A stretch of DNA of 15,066 nt from Bacteroidales bacterium (GCA_007131895.1 SLPR01000028.1:1-15066), one strand, 5' to 3'. Shown: positions 6,331 to 14,685, counted from the first letter of the stretch. Translations and numbers: made by a program. Notes: generated from the sequence alone by a model not told the origin.

Positions 6331-8194
6331 ACCTAAGCTCAAGCACCAAAGCAGATTTAGCAGGCAACAACCATTCCCGATCAAGGGAAAGAACTTCACC
6401 ATTCAGTACATTATTTGCCCTGGTATATGCTCCTGTTATCTCCTCAAAGCGCGCCAGACTTAATTTTTCTTCGGTTTTGTTGTTATTGATAACAACCATT
6501 ACCGTTTCATCCTCATTGTACCGAAAGTACACGTACACATTGTTTTCAGGAACAAAATGCTTTAACTTTCCATAATGCAACACAGGCTTACTCTTGCGGT
6601 AGTTAAGCAGTTGTGATAAATAATCCACAACTTTGTTTTGATCCTCCGTACGTCCCTCTCTTGTAAAAGCATTTACAGAGTCATCGGGCCAGCCGCCTGG
6701 AAACGGAACCCTCATGATACCATGGCCATCATGCTCATAGGCAGATTCAAGTGTTTCAAAACCGGAATAGAACTGAGGAATTCCTCGTGTAGTAGTCAAA
6801 AATGCCAGGGCGAGTTTCAGGTTGTCGATATTGTCACCCAGACGTGTAAAGATCCTGTCTGTATCATGGTTATCACCAAAAACTATAAGGTGATGGTGGT
6901 CTGCATATAGAAAATCCTGGGCAATAACATTATAAATGTGTGTCATGCCGCTATCCCATCCCTGCTGTTCTGTAAATGCTTTTGCCAAAGCATCGAATAA
7001 CGGAAAGTCGAAAACAGTGGGAATATGTGAATTGTAGCCGTCATACTGTTCTTTGCCACCCTGAAAGTAGGCACTAAAGGGGGGCAAAACATGCCATTGT
7101 TCACCAACAATATTAAATTGCGGAAACTCCTTCAAAATTTCAAAAGCCCAGCGAGCCATAAACTCCTTGTCGACAAAAGGCTGCGTATCCATTCTAATTC
7201 CACCGATACCTGAATATTCGATCCACCAGATGCTGTTCTGGATAAGATAGTCGGCAAGTAACCTGTTGTTATGGTTGAGGTCGGGCATATTGGTATCAAA
7301 CCAGCCATGATTCATCCTGATGAAGTCTGAATTTGCAAAATGGGGATCGACCAGGGTTGTCATGGGATAAGCAGTGCGGGTAAATTCGGGCCAATGGTGA
7401 ATCCAGTCTGCTGAAGGAAGGTCATTCATCCACCAGTGATAATGACCACAGTGATTCAAAACCATATCCTTTATTATTCTAACACCTCTCTCACCGGCGG
7501 AATCAATGAGATTAACAAAATCCTGATTGGTCCCAAAGCGAGGGTCTATTTTATAAAAATCAGTGATGGCATACCCATGGTAAGAGTATCGGGGCTGATT
7601 GTTTTCCAGCAAAGGATTTATCCAGATAGCGGTAAAGCCCATATCCGCAATATGATCAAGATTATCTACAATACCCTGAATATCTCCTCCCTGCCGCGCA
7701 TCGGGGTTTTCCCGGTTTACTTTTTCAAGCATTTGGGGCAAATTATCCAGGGCAGGATTTCCATTGGCAAACCGATCGGGCATAAGAAGATAAATGGCGT
7801 CAGATGCGTCAAACCCCTGTATTTCTCTTGCATCTTCCTTTCGCTTTCTCAAATGATAGCTGTACTGATAAACTGTTTTATCTCCTTGCCTGAACTCAAT
7901 ATCGAAACTGCTTTCCGGTGCGGCATTTTCAAGCTCCAGGTAGATAAAAAGGTAATTGGGGCTTTCAACAGAGACGACCTCTTTGATTTGAACACCAGGA
8001 TGCTCAATAATGACGCGTGAATGAGCAATATTATCTCCATAAACCAGAATCTGTAATTCCGACTGCTGCATACCGGCCCACCAGAAAGGAGGCTCCACTT
8101 TTTCAGGACTTGTTTGCCCTGCTGCAACCTGAATGCACAACCATGTTAGGAGAATAAAAAGTGCTGTTTTCCTGAGAATATTCGCTATAACCAT
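6329..8194 (-). CDS. Periplasmic GH13 neopullulanase / cyclomaltodextrinase-like amylase (SusA-like)
   Basis: The enzyme hydrolyses alpha-1,4 links of maltodextrins, pullulan or cyclodextrins. It has 621 residues with a signal peptide ending near A-A-G-Q at about 24-27 and no lipobox, so the mature protein should be periplasmic. Residues about 32-110 (P-P-F-W-W-A-G-M) match the beta-sandwich N-terminal domain of cyclomaltodextrinases. The TIM barrel follows, with all four GH13 regions: D243-x-V-x-N-H248; nucleophile D336 in G-I-R-M-D; acid/base E365 in V-G-E-Q-W; and H443-D444 in F-G-D-N-H-D. A small beta domain closes the protein. It is the last gene of the sus operon, 92 bases after the susE-like gene and separated from it by a terminator-like hairpin. 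It corresponds in role to SusA. The exact specificity cannot be read from sequence. Confidence 0.93.
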   Translation of the reverse strand: MVIANILRKTALFILLTWLCIQVAAGQTSPEKVEPPFWWAGMQQSELQILVYGDNIAHSRVIIEHPGVQIKEVVSVESPNYLFIYLELENAAPESSFDIEFRQGDKTVYQYSYHLRKRKEDAREIQGFDASDAIYLLMPDRFANGNPALDNLPQMLEKVNRENPDARQGGDIQGIVDNLDHIADMGFTAIWINPLLENNQPRYSYHGYAITDFYKIDPRFGTNQDFVNLIDSAGERGVRIIKDMVLNHCGHYHWWMNDLPSADWIHHWPEFTRTAYPMTTLVDPHFANSDFIRMNHGWFDTNMPDLNHNNRLLADYLIQNSIWWIEYSGIGGIRMDTQPFVDKEFMARWAFEILKEFPQFNIVGEQWHVLPPFSAYFQGGKEQYDGYNSHIPTVFDFPLFDALAKAFTEQQGWDSGMTHIYNVIAQDFLYADHHHLIVFGDNHDTDRIFTRLGDNIDNLKLALAFLTTTRGIPQFYSGFETLESAYEHDGHGIMRVPFPGGWPDDSVNAFTREGRTEDQNKVVDYLSQLLNYRKSKPVLHYGKLKHFVPENNVYVYFRYNEDETVMVVINNNKTEEKLSLARFEEITGAYTRANNVLNGEVLSLDREWLLPAKSALVLELR

Positions 8195-8232
8195 GCTTCT
8201 TTGTATTTACATATTAACAAACGGGCATTAAA

Positions 8233-8261
8233 AACCCCCGATCGTTATACAACCGGGGGTT
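8233..8261 (-). terminator. Terminator-like hairpin between the susE-like and GH13 genes
   Basis: AACCCCCG at 8233-8240 is complementary to CGGGGGTT at 8254-8261 with a 13-base loop. Transcribed on the minus strand, the GC-rich 8-bp stem is followed directly by TTTTTAAT, which is the layout of an intrinsic terminator. It begins 25 bases after the susE-like stop codon. No full TAnnTTTG promoter was found between it and the GH13 start, so read-through is probably needed for GH13 expression. Confidence 0.7.
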
Positions 8262-8286
8262 ATGATTCATTTACAGGAACTTGTTC

Positions 8287-9342
8287 TTAGTTCTTGATGA
8301 TTTCATAAGTAGGAACAAGGGCATACAGATTAAGAATAATCGTGTAATTACCTGCTTCAGGAATTTCTATGTCAGCTCCACCCTGAACAAGCGTTCCATC
8401 ATCGGGATCATTGGCTCCATAGTTAATATCCCATGCACCATTGGCTCTCCATTTAAACATGTCGCCTGCTACAAAGTCCAGGGTAACGGTAAATACCATT
8501 TCCTCATTATCCCAGGTAAGGGGCTCATCATCAGACCAATCGTTGAAGGTACCGATTAAGGCATAATTACGCACCTGTGGACTCCATGTGAGTGCTTCTG
8601 TATTAACCGTCATATAATATGTGCCTGGCTCATCAACTGAAAGATCACTTGCACCGGGATCAGTGTCAAGCAGACCTTCTCCTCCGTCGCCATAATTGGT
8701 ACCATTCCAGTCGGGTTGGTTTGTAAATTTAAAATCAAGACTGGTAACATCAGCCGGGAAGTGAACATACCCATTATAGATATCATTGCTTGTGGGTGAG
8801 TAAACATTGGGTGCAGTAGCAGGACTCCAGCCCTGATAAGCTCCTGGTACCCATAGAACTGAAACATCCGGTTCACCTGGATCTTCAGATTCAAAGGGAG
8901 CAAGAGATACTGTAACCGGATCAGAATGCAACATCGTTCCGTTATCCTCAACAGCAATAAAAGAACTTACCATAAATTGAAAATCGGCAGAAACGTCAGG
9001 TGCAAAACCAAGGTTAATCAACCTGTTGTTGAGTGAATTTACGGTTATGTTATATGCAGTGCTTTCCGTTTCAGTAAGCATAATATTAACGGTATCGGCA
9101 TGCATAAAGTACAAACGGTACGTAACATCAGGGAGGCTCAAGGGTCCATAATCAGCTTCAGACCATAAAATTACAAGGGTATCTGTAGCATGGTCTTCAT
9201 GCAGGATAAGATGGCTTAGATCACCAATAACGGGAGCAACGGTTTCTGTAAGATCGAGCGTTGCTTTGTCGTCATCTTTTTCACAGGAAACCCAAACCAG
9301 GGTCACCATGAAAATTGCGAGAAAATATGTTATTTTTTTCAT
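8287..9342 (-). CDS. SusE-like outer-membrane starch-binding lipoprotein
   Basis: This 351-residue surface lipoprotein should bind starch and hold it near the SusCD porter. The signal peptide ends at V-S-C with Cys20, followed by E-K-D-D-D, an acidic stretch of the sort linked to surface export of Bacteroidota lipoproteins. Residues about 30-150 form the SusE N-terminal Ig-like domain. Two tandem starch-binding-type domains follow. The first is at about 161-256 with V-P-G-A-Y-Q-G-W-S-P. The second is at about 259-351 with L-I-G-T-F-N-D-W-S and F-K-W-R-A-N-G-A-W-D-I-N-Y-G. Aromatic residues in these loops would stack on glucose rings. Length and two repeats fit SusE rather than the longer SusF, though the two are hard to tell apart. 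The gene is third in the operon, 199 bases after susD. Confidence 0.88.
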   Translation of the reverse strand: MKKITYFLAIFMVTLVWVSCEKDDDKATLDLTETVAPVIGDLSHLILHEDHATDTLVILWSEADYGPLSLPDVTYRLYFMHADTVNIMLTETESTAYNITVNSLNNRLINLGFAPDVSADFQFMVSSFIAVEDNGTMLHSDPVTVSLAPFESEDPGEPDVSVLWVPGAYQGWSPATAPNVYSPTSNDIYNGYVHFPADVTSLDFKFTNQPDWNGTNYGDGGEGLLDTDPGASDLSVDEPGTYYMTVNTEALTWSPQVRNYALIGTFNDWSDDEPLTWDNEEMVFTVTLDFVAGDMFKWRANGAWDINYGANDPDDGTLVQGGADIEIPEAGNYTIILNLYALVPTYEIIKN

Positions 9343-9541
9343 CTGTTTATATTTTTTTTAATGGTCAGATGGAAGTTACATCTTTTTTATACTAATTAAT
9401 TGTTAATAACTTAAACAAGCATTCTTATATTACAAAACATTTCACTCGTTTATATTCCAAAGAGCTTGTTTTATTGATGGTTTCAGAAAGATGGATTTGC
9501 TTACAGTAAAACATAAGCAAATCCATTCTCTGATTTAATTA
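9343..9541. other. susD-susE intergenic region with two inverted repeats
   Basis: The gap of 199 bases is long for an operon whose susC-susD spacing is 23. It holds a 13-bp perfect hairpin next to the susD stop codon. A second, looser inverted repeat follows: AAACAAGC at 9413-9420 and GCTTGTTT at 9464-9471. No coding frame and no full TAnnTTTG match on the minus strand was found. Confidence 0.6.
9491..9526 (-). repeat. 13-bp perfect hairpin after susD
   Basis: ATGGATTTGCTTA at 9491-9503 is the exact reverse complement of TAAGCAAATCCAT at 9514-9526, with a 10-base loop. It starts 15 bases downstream of the susD stop codon in the direction of transcription. There is no T tract after it on the minus strand, so a role in transcript processing or 3' end protection fits better than simple termination. 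That role is inference. Confidence 0.75.
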
Positions 9542-11164
9542 TCAGTACCCTGGATTCTGCTCCAGATTGGGGTTGGCTGATGTATCGGTAAACGGCAACG
9601 GGAAAAGGTTGTTCCTTGCATTGGTTTGGATGCCAGCTGCAACTCCACCTTTGAAGGCCCACACGTAATCAGTGTTGCCGGCAAATTTTCCAAACCGGAT
9701 TAGGTCTGTCCTTCTGTGTGATTCCCAGAAAAGCTCACGTCCGCGTTCATCAAGAATAAAGTCAAGGTTCAGATCTGCAGAAGAAATATTCCTTGCATTG
9801 TCTCCGAATGCTCTTTCTCTCAATTGATTGATATAACCAACAGCAGTTGCAAGGTCTCCGCCACCACCATTGAGGTGTGCTTCAGCATACATCAAATAAA
9901 CATCTGCCAGACGAAAAACAGGAAAATCTGTATCGGCAAATTCCAGGTTAGTGCCGGAATTGCCTTCTCTGGTTAGGTTGGTAAATTTGACCACTGCGTA
10001 TCCATCGGTAAACTCTGTTCTGTCATTAACTTCCACATCATGACCTGTGGAGAAAAACATCGCCCTTGAATCATTTTCGTCATATTCCCCCAAATCTTCA
10101 TTATCATAATTAAACAGATTGACAATGTTCTTGGTAGTTCGGTGTCCTCCCCATTTTCCGGAGGTGCCATAGTTGAGAGAGTTCATATCACCACCTATGG
10201 CTGCGCTTATAATAAAGGTAGTTCCTCCATAGGTTCTTGTGTGCTCACCGCTGTAGCGAACCGCAAAAATGGTTTCACGCATACCAGGATTTTGAATGGG
10301 GTTGTTGTCGGCATTAAAAAGGTGCGCATACTGGGGTTCCAGTTCATAACCTCCATCAATCACCATTTGAGAATAGTTCAGGGCATCGGTCCATCTTGGA
10401 GTACCGGTATATACCTCTGCATTCAGGTAAAGTTTTGCAAGGAGTGTCATTGCTGCACCTCTGTCAGCTCTACCATATTCATTGGTAAGTGGGGGAACCA
10501 AAACGTCTACTATATCCAGCAGTTCCTCTTCAATATAACTGAACAGGTCTGCCCTGTCAATTTGCTCAGGAAGGAAAGCACCTATAGGATCCTGATCGGT
10601 CACGAAGGGAACATTTCCAAAAAGGTCCATGGCATGCCAGTAGCTCAGTGCCCTCAAAAACCTTGCTTCTGCTCTGTAAATCTGAATTTTGGCTCTGAGA
10701 TCTGCACCAACGCCTCTGTCATCAAGCAAATTGTTGGTAGTTTGACGCAAATATTCATTGGCCAGGGCAATCTGATAAAAAATCCGGTTATACATGGCAG
10801 TAACGAACTCGTTACTTGGCGACCACTGCTGGAACATCATCTCCGGAAGAGATGGGTCATTCCATGCTACCACGGCCTCATCAGTAGTAAGCACCTGATG
10901 AACCCAAAGCTGGCGCAAATATTGACTGAATCCTTCATCGATTCCTGAAATGTCAGGCATACCGGCAGGACCTTGCTGTCCTGAGATAGCCAAACCTGCA
11001 TATAGCTTGGCCAATACTTGTCTGTATGCTTCCGGATCATCGTAAACGGTTGCTGAAGTTACTTCACTATCATCAATGGGAATAACATTCAAGTCATCGA
11101 TGCACGAAGTAAAAACAAAAAACGGAATAGCAAATAGCGCTATTTTATAAAATATCTTTTTCAT
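9542..11164 (-). CDS. SusD/RagB-family glycan-binding outer-membrane lipoprotein
   Basis: SusD proteins cap the SusC barrel on the cell surface and capture the oligosaccharide. This one has 540 residues, a usual length. The signal peptide ends with F-T-S-C and Cys21, so it is a lipoprotein. The N-terminal helical domain has the family-typical run from about residue 40 (D-P-E-A-Y-R-Q-V-L-A-K-L-Y-A-G-L) and a region with Y-N-R-I-F-Y-Q-I-A-L-A-N-E. Then comes I-Q-I-Y-R-A-E-A-R-F-L-R-A-L-S-Y-W-H-A-M-D-L-F-G with V-P-F just after it. The C-terminal end N-L-F-P-L-P-F followed by N-P-N-L-E-Q-N-P-G-Y is a hallmark of the family. It lies 23 bases after the susC-like gene and is certainly cotranscribed. 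Starch or maltodextrin as ligand is inferred from the SusE-like and GH13 neighbours. Confidence 0.96.
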   Translation of the reverse strand: MKKIFYKIALFAIPFFVFTSCIDDLNVIPIDDSEVTSATVYDDPEAYRQVLAKLYAGLAISGQQGPAGMPDISGIDEGFSQYLRQLWVHQVLTTDEAVVAWNDPSLPEMMFQQWSPSNEFVTAMYNRIFYQIALANEYLRQTTNNLLDDRGVGADLRAKIQIYRAEARFLRALSYWHAMDLFGNVPFVTDQDPIGAFLPEQIDRADLFSYIEEELLDIVDVLVPPLTNEYGRADRGAAMTLLAKLYLNAEVYTGTPRWTDALNYSQMVIDGGYELEPQYAHLFNADNNPIQNPGMRETIFAVRYSGEHTRTYGGTTFIISAAIGGDMNSLNYGTSGKWGGHRTTKNIVNLFNYDNEDLGEYDENDSRAMFFSTGHDVEVNDRTEFTDGYAVVKFTNLTREGNSGTNLEFADTDFPVFRLADVYLMYAEAHLNGGGGDLATAVGYINQLRERAFGDNARNISSADLNLDFILDERGRELFWESHRRTDLIRFGKFAGNTDYVWAFKGGVAAGIQTNARNNLFPLPFTDTSANPNLEQNPGY

Positions 11165-11187
11165 TTTCGTTTCTTTTAAAATTTATT

Positions 11188-14100
11188 TTACAACTGAAGA
11201 TTTACTCCCAATACAAAACTTCTTGGACGAGGATAAAAGTTGTTATCTATTCCAAATGCAATTTCCGGGTCTAACCCTTCATAATTTGTAATGATAAATG
11301 CATTTTGAACAGTAAACGAAACTACCAGTCTGGTGTTACCTCCGATAATATCACCGAAGTTATACCCTAAAGTCATATTGTCCATTTTGAAAAAGGAGGC
11401 ATCCTGAATGTAATAATCAGACCAGTATTGTGGGTTATTGAAATTGGCCACAGAAACATCACCTGCAGTATTGCTCAAATAGGGCCCTTCAGAACGATAG
11501 AGTCTGCTGAAGTTACCATTCATTGAGCTTACATTATTGTACATGTAATTGCCCAGGTTTGCGCGTCCGGAAAATGTAAATTCCCAGTTTCTGTAATCCA
11601 CTCCGGAATTGATGCCTAAGTAATAATTGGCAGCAGGTTTCCTGAAATGATATTTGTCTTCATCTGTAATCTGACCATCACCATTTCTGTCAACATACAA
11701 CCCTTCTATTGGATTTCCATCCTGATCATACACCTGTTGAAAAACAAAGAATGAGTTGGGAGCAAAACCTTCGCTGTGAATTTGAATGTTGCTGCCTACA
11801 CCACCATCAATACCGCCTGTAAAAACACCCAGGTAGTTTTCATCTTCCGCGGCAATGAGCTTTGTAATTTTGGTTTCGCTGTAAGTGGCATTAAAACCAA
11901 GGCGCCAAACCAAATCAGGAGTAACAACGGGCCGGGTATTGATAGAGAATTCCACACCCCGGTTTTCCATATTACCGATATTGGTCAAAATAGCATTGGT
12001 AAGGTTGGTACCTGCAGGAATGGAGATAAAGTTGAGCAGGTCTTTGGTTTCTCTGAAATAAAAATCCAGTGACCCGGTAAAGCGGTCATTGGCAAAACCA
12101 TAGTCCAAACCAAGGTTGTAAGTGGTTGTTTCCTCCCATTTAAGATTTTCATCATATCCTTCAGGACGGAGCGTATTCATTCTGTCTTCTCCAAAGAAAT
12201 AATAGCCACCCTGACGACTGAGGGTATATCTTGCAAGTGCAGGATAGTTACCTGCTCCCAGATCTTGCTGTCCGGTTACACCGTAACCTGCACGAAATTT
12301 AAGTTCAGACACTACCCCTACGTTTTGCATAAAGTTTTCCTGATCTATTCTCCAGGCAAAAGCTGCAGCAGGGAATAAGCCCCACTGATTTTCGCCAACA
12401 AAACGAGAGGTACCATCGTTACGCACTGTAAAGGTAAACAAATAACGGTCCATCAGATTGTAGTTTAACCTACCAAAGAAGGATACAAGATAATATTCGG
12501 TTCTCCATTGTGTATCTTCATTTACCACGAGACTGTCCGGACTGTGATTGTTGCGGAATGCAAGATTGTTGGGGATATTGGTCTCAAAAGCAGATCCACC
12601 TTCCCAGAAGTGTTGCCAGGAATAACCACCCATAACATCTATGCGACTTTGCAAACCTGGCAGCTCAGTTGCATAATTCAGGTAAAAGTCGATAAGTTCA
12701 TTTCTCTTTTCCTGATCATAAATCCGGTCAGTACCCCCCTGAATATAATTCCAGGCAGCAAAGTCGGGAACAAAAACTTCGCCATTACTTTTTGAGAAGT
12801 CATATCCCAGGTTTAGATTTGCACGTAACTCAGGCAGGAATGGCATCCTGTAATCAAACTGTGCATTACCGATAACCCTGTTTACTGTTGAATTGTCATC
12901 AGTAAGTTCAAGACGGGCGACCGGGTTGTGCGTAGCAGTACCCTTTGGGAGTCCACTTTGAGTATCGGCCCACACAAAATATCCGCCAAATGTATCATCA
13001 TCAACCCTTACCGGTTGGGTAGGATCAAACTGAACGGCATTATTTATGGCTACATTGGGAGCAAACTGGTTGCGTACATTAACACCACGGGCGTTAATAT
13101 TTATCTTAAGGTCGTCATTGAGCAGAGATGGGTTTAAGCTAACAGATAAACTTGTCCGGCTCATGTTATCCGTTCTCAAAACACCGTCATTATCAGAGTA
13201 GGCTAATGACACACGGTAAGGAACAGCTCTGAAAGAACCCGTTGCAGAAATATTATGGTCATGACCAATGGCATCCTGATAAATCTGGTCCTGCCAGTCG
13301 GTTGATGCATCTCCCAGGAGGTTCATAACACTCGCACGTTCTGAAAATCGTTCAGTTACAAATCCTCTCATCTCATCAGCACTCAAAACATCAATGGTTT
13401 TGATATTTCTTGATAAAGAATAAGTACCACTGTATTGCAAACGAAGTTCTTGTCCTACTCTACCTTTTTTGGTTGTAATAAGAATTACACCATTGGAAGC
13501 CCTTGAACCATAAATTGCGGTAGCAGAGGCATCTTTAAGTACAGTGAAAGTTTCAATATCATTAGGGTTAACCATGCTAAGTGCACTTCTCATACCGCTG
13601 ATGCCCCTGGAGTCAACGGGAATTCCATCGATTACGATAAGAGGATCATTTAAAGCTGACAGGGATGAGCCACCACGAATACGGATGGTTTCACCAGCAC
13701 CGGGAGCACCACCACCTGATGTGATTTGTACACCGGCCATTTTACCCATGAGCAATTCACTGGGAGAGGTAATGTTACCACGGTTAAAATCGGCTTCTCC
13801 AACTACAGCCACCGAACCGGTAGCATCTTCCCTTCTTTGAACACCGTAACCAATTACAATAAACTCTTCCAACATGGTGATGTCGGCGAAAAGTTCAAAT
13901 GTCAGGGAAAGGGTGCCCCCTTCGGGCAGGGTAACTGTTCTTCTGCTGGGATCGTACCCCATAAAAGAAGCAATAAGTGTGATGTTTCCGGCAGGAGCAC
14001 TAAACTCAAACCGTCCATCCATGTTGGTTACTGTACCGATGGTTGTTCCTTCCACCAATACACTTGCACCAGGCAAGGTTTCACCTGTGGCCCGGTCTAA

Positions 14101-14193
14101 AACCGTGCCCGTTATACGGCCGGTTTGTCCCTGTGCTGCAAAACTAAAAACCACAAGCAGCAATGCAAATAATCTGGCAATCTTCTTTACCAT
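11188..14193 (-). CDS. SusC/RagA-family TonB-dependent outer-membrane transporter
   Basis: This 1001-residue protein is a TonB-dependent barrel that imports oligosaccharides bound by its SusD partner. The signal peptide is about residues 1-22, ending near A-A-Q-G-Q. A carboxypeptidase-regulatory-like beta domain follows at about 24-105, with G-T-V-L-D and a D-G-R-F-E-F motif. A TonB-box-like segment E-E-F-I-V-I-G-Y-G sits near 109-117. The plug domain, about 120-245, contains L-M-G-K-M-A-G-V-Q-I, I-R-I-R-G, P-L-I-V-I-D-G-I-P-V and the Y-G-S-R-A-S-N-G-V-I-L-I-T-T-K-K-G signature. The rest is a 22-stranded barrel ending in the aromatic-rich R-S-F-V-L-G-V-N-L-Q-L. It is the first gene of the operon, preceded by a leader of about 170 bases and the operator region shared with the divergent LacI-family gene. 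Confidence 0.97.
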   Translation of the reverse strand: MVKKIARLFALLLVVFSFAAQGQTGRITGTVLDRATGETLPGASVLVEGTTIGTVTNMDGRFEFSAPAGNITLIASFMGYDPSRRTVTLPEGGTLSLTFELFADITMLEEFIVIGYGVQRREDATGSVAVVGEADFNRGNITSPSELLMGKMAGVQITSGGGAPGAGETIRIRGGSSLSALNDPLIVIDGIPVDSRGISGMRSALSMVNPNDIETFTVLKDASATAIYGSRASNGVILITTKKGRVGQELRLQYSGTYSLSRNIKTIDVLSADEMRGFVTERFSERASVMNLLGDASTDWQDQIYQDAIGHDHNISATGSFRAVPYRVSLAYSDNDGVLRTDNMSRTSLSVSLNPSLLNDDLKININARGVNVRNQFAPNVAINNAVQFDPTQPVRVDDDTFGGYFVWADTQSGLPKGTATHNPVARLELTDDNSTVNRVIGNAQFDYRMPFLPELRANLNLGYDFSKSNGEVFVPDFAAWNYIQGGTDRIYDQEKRNELIDFYLNYATELPGLQSRIDVMGGYSWQHFWEGGSAFETNIPNNLAFRNNHSPDSLVVNEDTQWRTEYYLVSFFGRLNYNLMDRYLFTFTVRNDGTSRFVGENQWGLFPAAAFAWRIDQENFMQNVGVVSELKFRAGYGVTGQQDLGAGNYPALARYTLSRQGGYYFFGEDRMNTLRPEGYDENLKWEETTTYNLGLDYGFANDRFTGSLDFYFRETKDLLNFISIPAGTNLTNAILTNIGNMENRGVEFSINTRPVVTPDLVWRLGFNATYSETKITKLIAAEDENYLGVFTGGIDGGVGSNIQIHSEGFAPNSFFVFQQVYDQDGNPIEGLYVDRNGDGQITDEDKYHFRKPAANYYLGINSGVDYRNWEFTFSGRANLGNYMYNNVSSMNGNFSRLYRSEGPYLSNTAGDVSVANFNNPQYWSDYYIQDASFFKMDNMTLGYNFGDIIGGNTRLVVSFTVQNAFIITNYEGLDPEIAFGIDNNFYPRPRSFVLGVNLQL

Positions 14194-14323
14194 TTTGTTT
14201 GGATTTTTGATTAATAACTGAATTAATTAAAGTTGTTTTTTGTTTGTGTAAGTTGATTGATAAAATGCTCCTGAATAATAAAACTATCTGTATAGTCAAT
14301 TCGTACTTTCAGAAAAAGAGATT

Positions 14324-14331
14324 AAACGTTT
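14324..14331. promoter_or_regulatory. AAACGTTT, possible secondary operator in the susC leader
   Basis: AAACGTTTG at 14324-14332 repeats nine bases of the main palindrome at 14446-14459. It lies just downstream of the predicted susC transcription start, a position where a bound repressor could block elongation. The flanks are not symmetrical beyond eight bases, so this is a tentative site. Confidence 0.35.
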
Positions 14332-14372
14332 GTTAAGTTATTGTTACTGTATTTTAAAAATAGTGTGAAAAG

Positions 14373-14380
14373 CAAAAGTA
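14373..14380 (-). promoter_or_regulatory. Candidate -7 element of the sus operon
   Basis: On the minus strand this reads TACTTTTG, a full match to the Bacteroidota TAnnTTTG. It would start transcription near 14366 and leave a leader of about 170 bases before the susC start. No clear -33 TTTG is present. That region instead holds a 10-bp palindrome, ATTAGCTAAT, at 14395-14404. Confidence 0.45.
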
Positions 14381-14445
14381 TAAAAAAAAAGATGATTAGC
14401 TAATATTTTCCATCTGACTATCAACAATTTGGACAGATTTTTAAC

Positions 14446-14459
14446 CGCAAACGTTTGCG
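14446..14459. promoter_or_regulatory. LacI-family operator palindrome CGCAAACGTTTGCG
   Basis: This 14-bp perfect palindrome has a central CpG, the form recognised by LacI-family proteins; PurR and MalR operators share the GCAAACGTTTGC core. It lies between the divergent susC-like operon and the LacI-family gene, about 66 bases upstream of the susC -7 element and 227 bases before the regulator start codon. Its right half is the first unit of the 12-bp repeat array. Confidence 0.7.
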
Positions 14460-14507
14460 ACGACGTTTGCGAATTGCTTTGCGAATCGGTTTGCGGATTC
14501 GTTTGCA
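14454..14507. repeat. Five TTTGC(G/A) half-sites at an exact 12-bp period
   Basis: TTTGCG starts at 14454, 14466, 14478 and 14490, and TTTGCA at 14502, so all five are exactly 12 bp apart. The six-base spacers differ (ACGACG, AATTGC, AATCGG, GATTCG), although TTTGCGAAT is repeated in full at 14466 and 14478. The units are the right half of the operator palindrome in the same orientation. I read it as an iteron-like array of regulator half-sites. Confidence 0.75.
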
Positions 14508-14685
14508 TAAGACCACTCATTGCAGCATAGTTAATATGGGTAACAAAACTTATACTATTATTATACATTCAAGTGTGCAAAAAGTTTTAAAAACTCATCC
14601 CTCCCCTTCCTTTTTTTCGTACTTTTATAGCTTTCGATATATGCTTTGTTTTAATCTGTTTGCCCAGCAAATTACCTAACCACTT
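14508..14685. other. Leader and promoter region of the LacI-family gene
   Basis: No gene is seen. The two best promoter-like elements on the plus strand are TACTTTTA at 14620-14627 and TAGCTTTC at 14628-14635. Each has one mismatch to TAnnTTTG and would give a leader of about 45 bases. No Shine-Dalgarno sequence is visible before the ATG at 14686. Confidence 0.35.

Noticed and set aside
7436..8020. Plus-strand open frame of 194 codons antisense to the GH13 gene
   Set aside because: It lies wholly inside a gene with all four GH13 catalytic regions; no independent evidence supports translation.
10142..10948. Plus-strand open frame of 268 codons antisense to susD
   Set aside because: It lies wholly inside the confident susD-like gene on the other strand and its translation has no recognisable domain; it is a shadow frame.
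14454..14507. The short-period repeat as a CRISPR array or plasmid origin
   Set aside because: Units of 6 bp with 6-base spacers are far too short for CRISPR, and there is no Cas or Rep gene; the location between susC and a LacI-family gene points to operators.
14344..14568. Minus-strand open frame with a Q-T-x-x-Q repeat
   Set aside because: The peptide repeat is simply the 12-bp half-site array read as codons, and the frame covers the predicted susC promoter.
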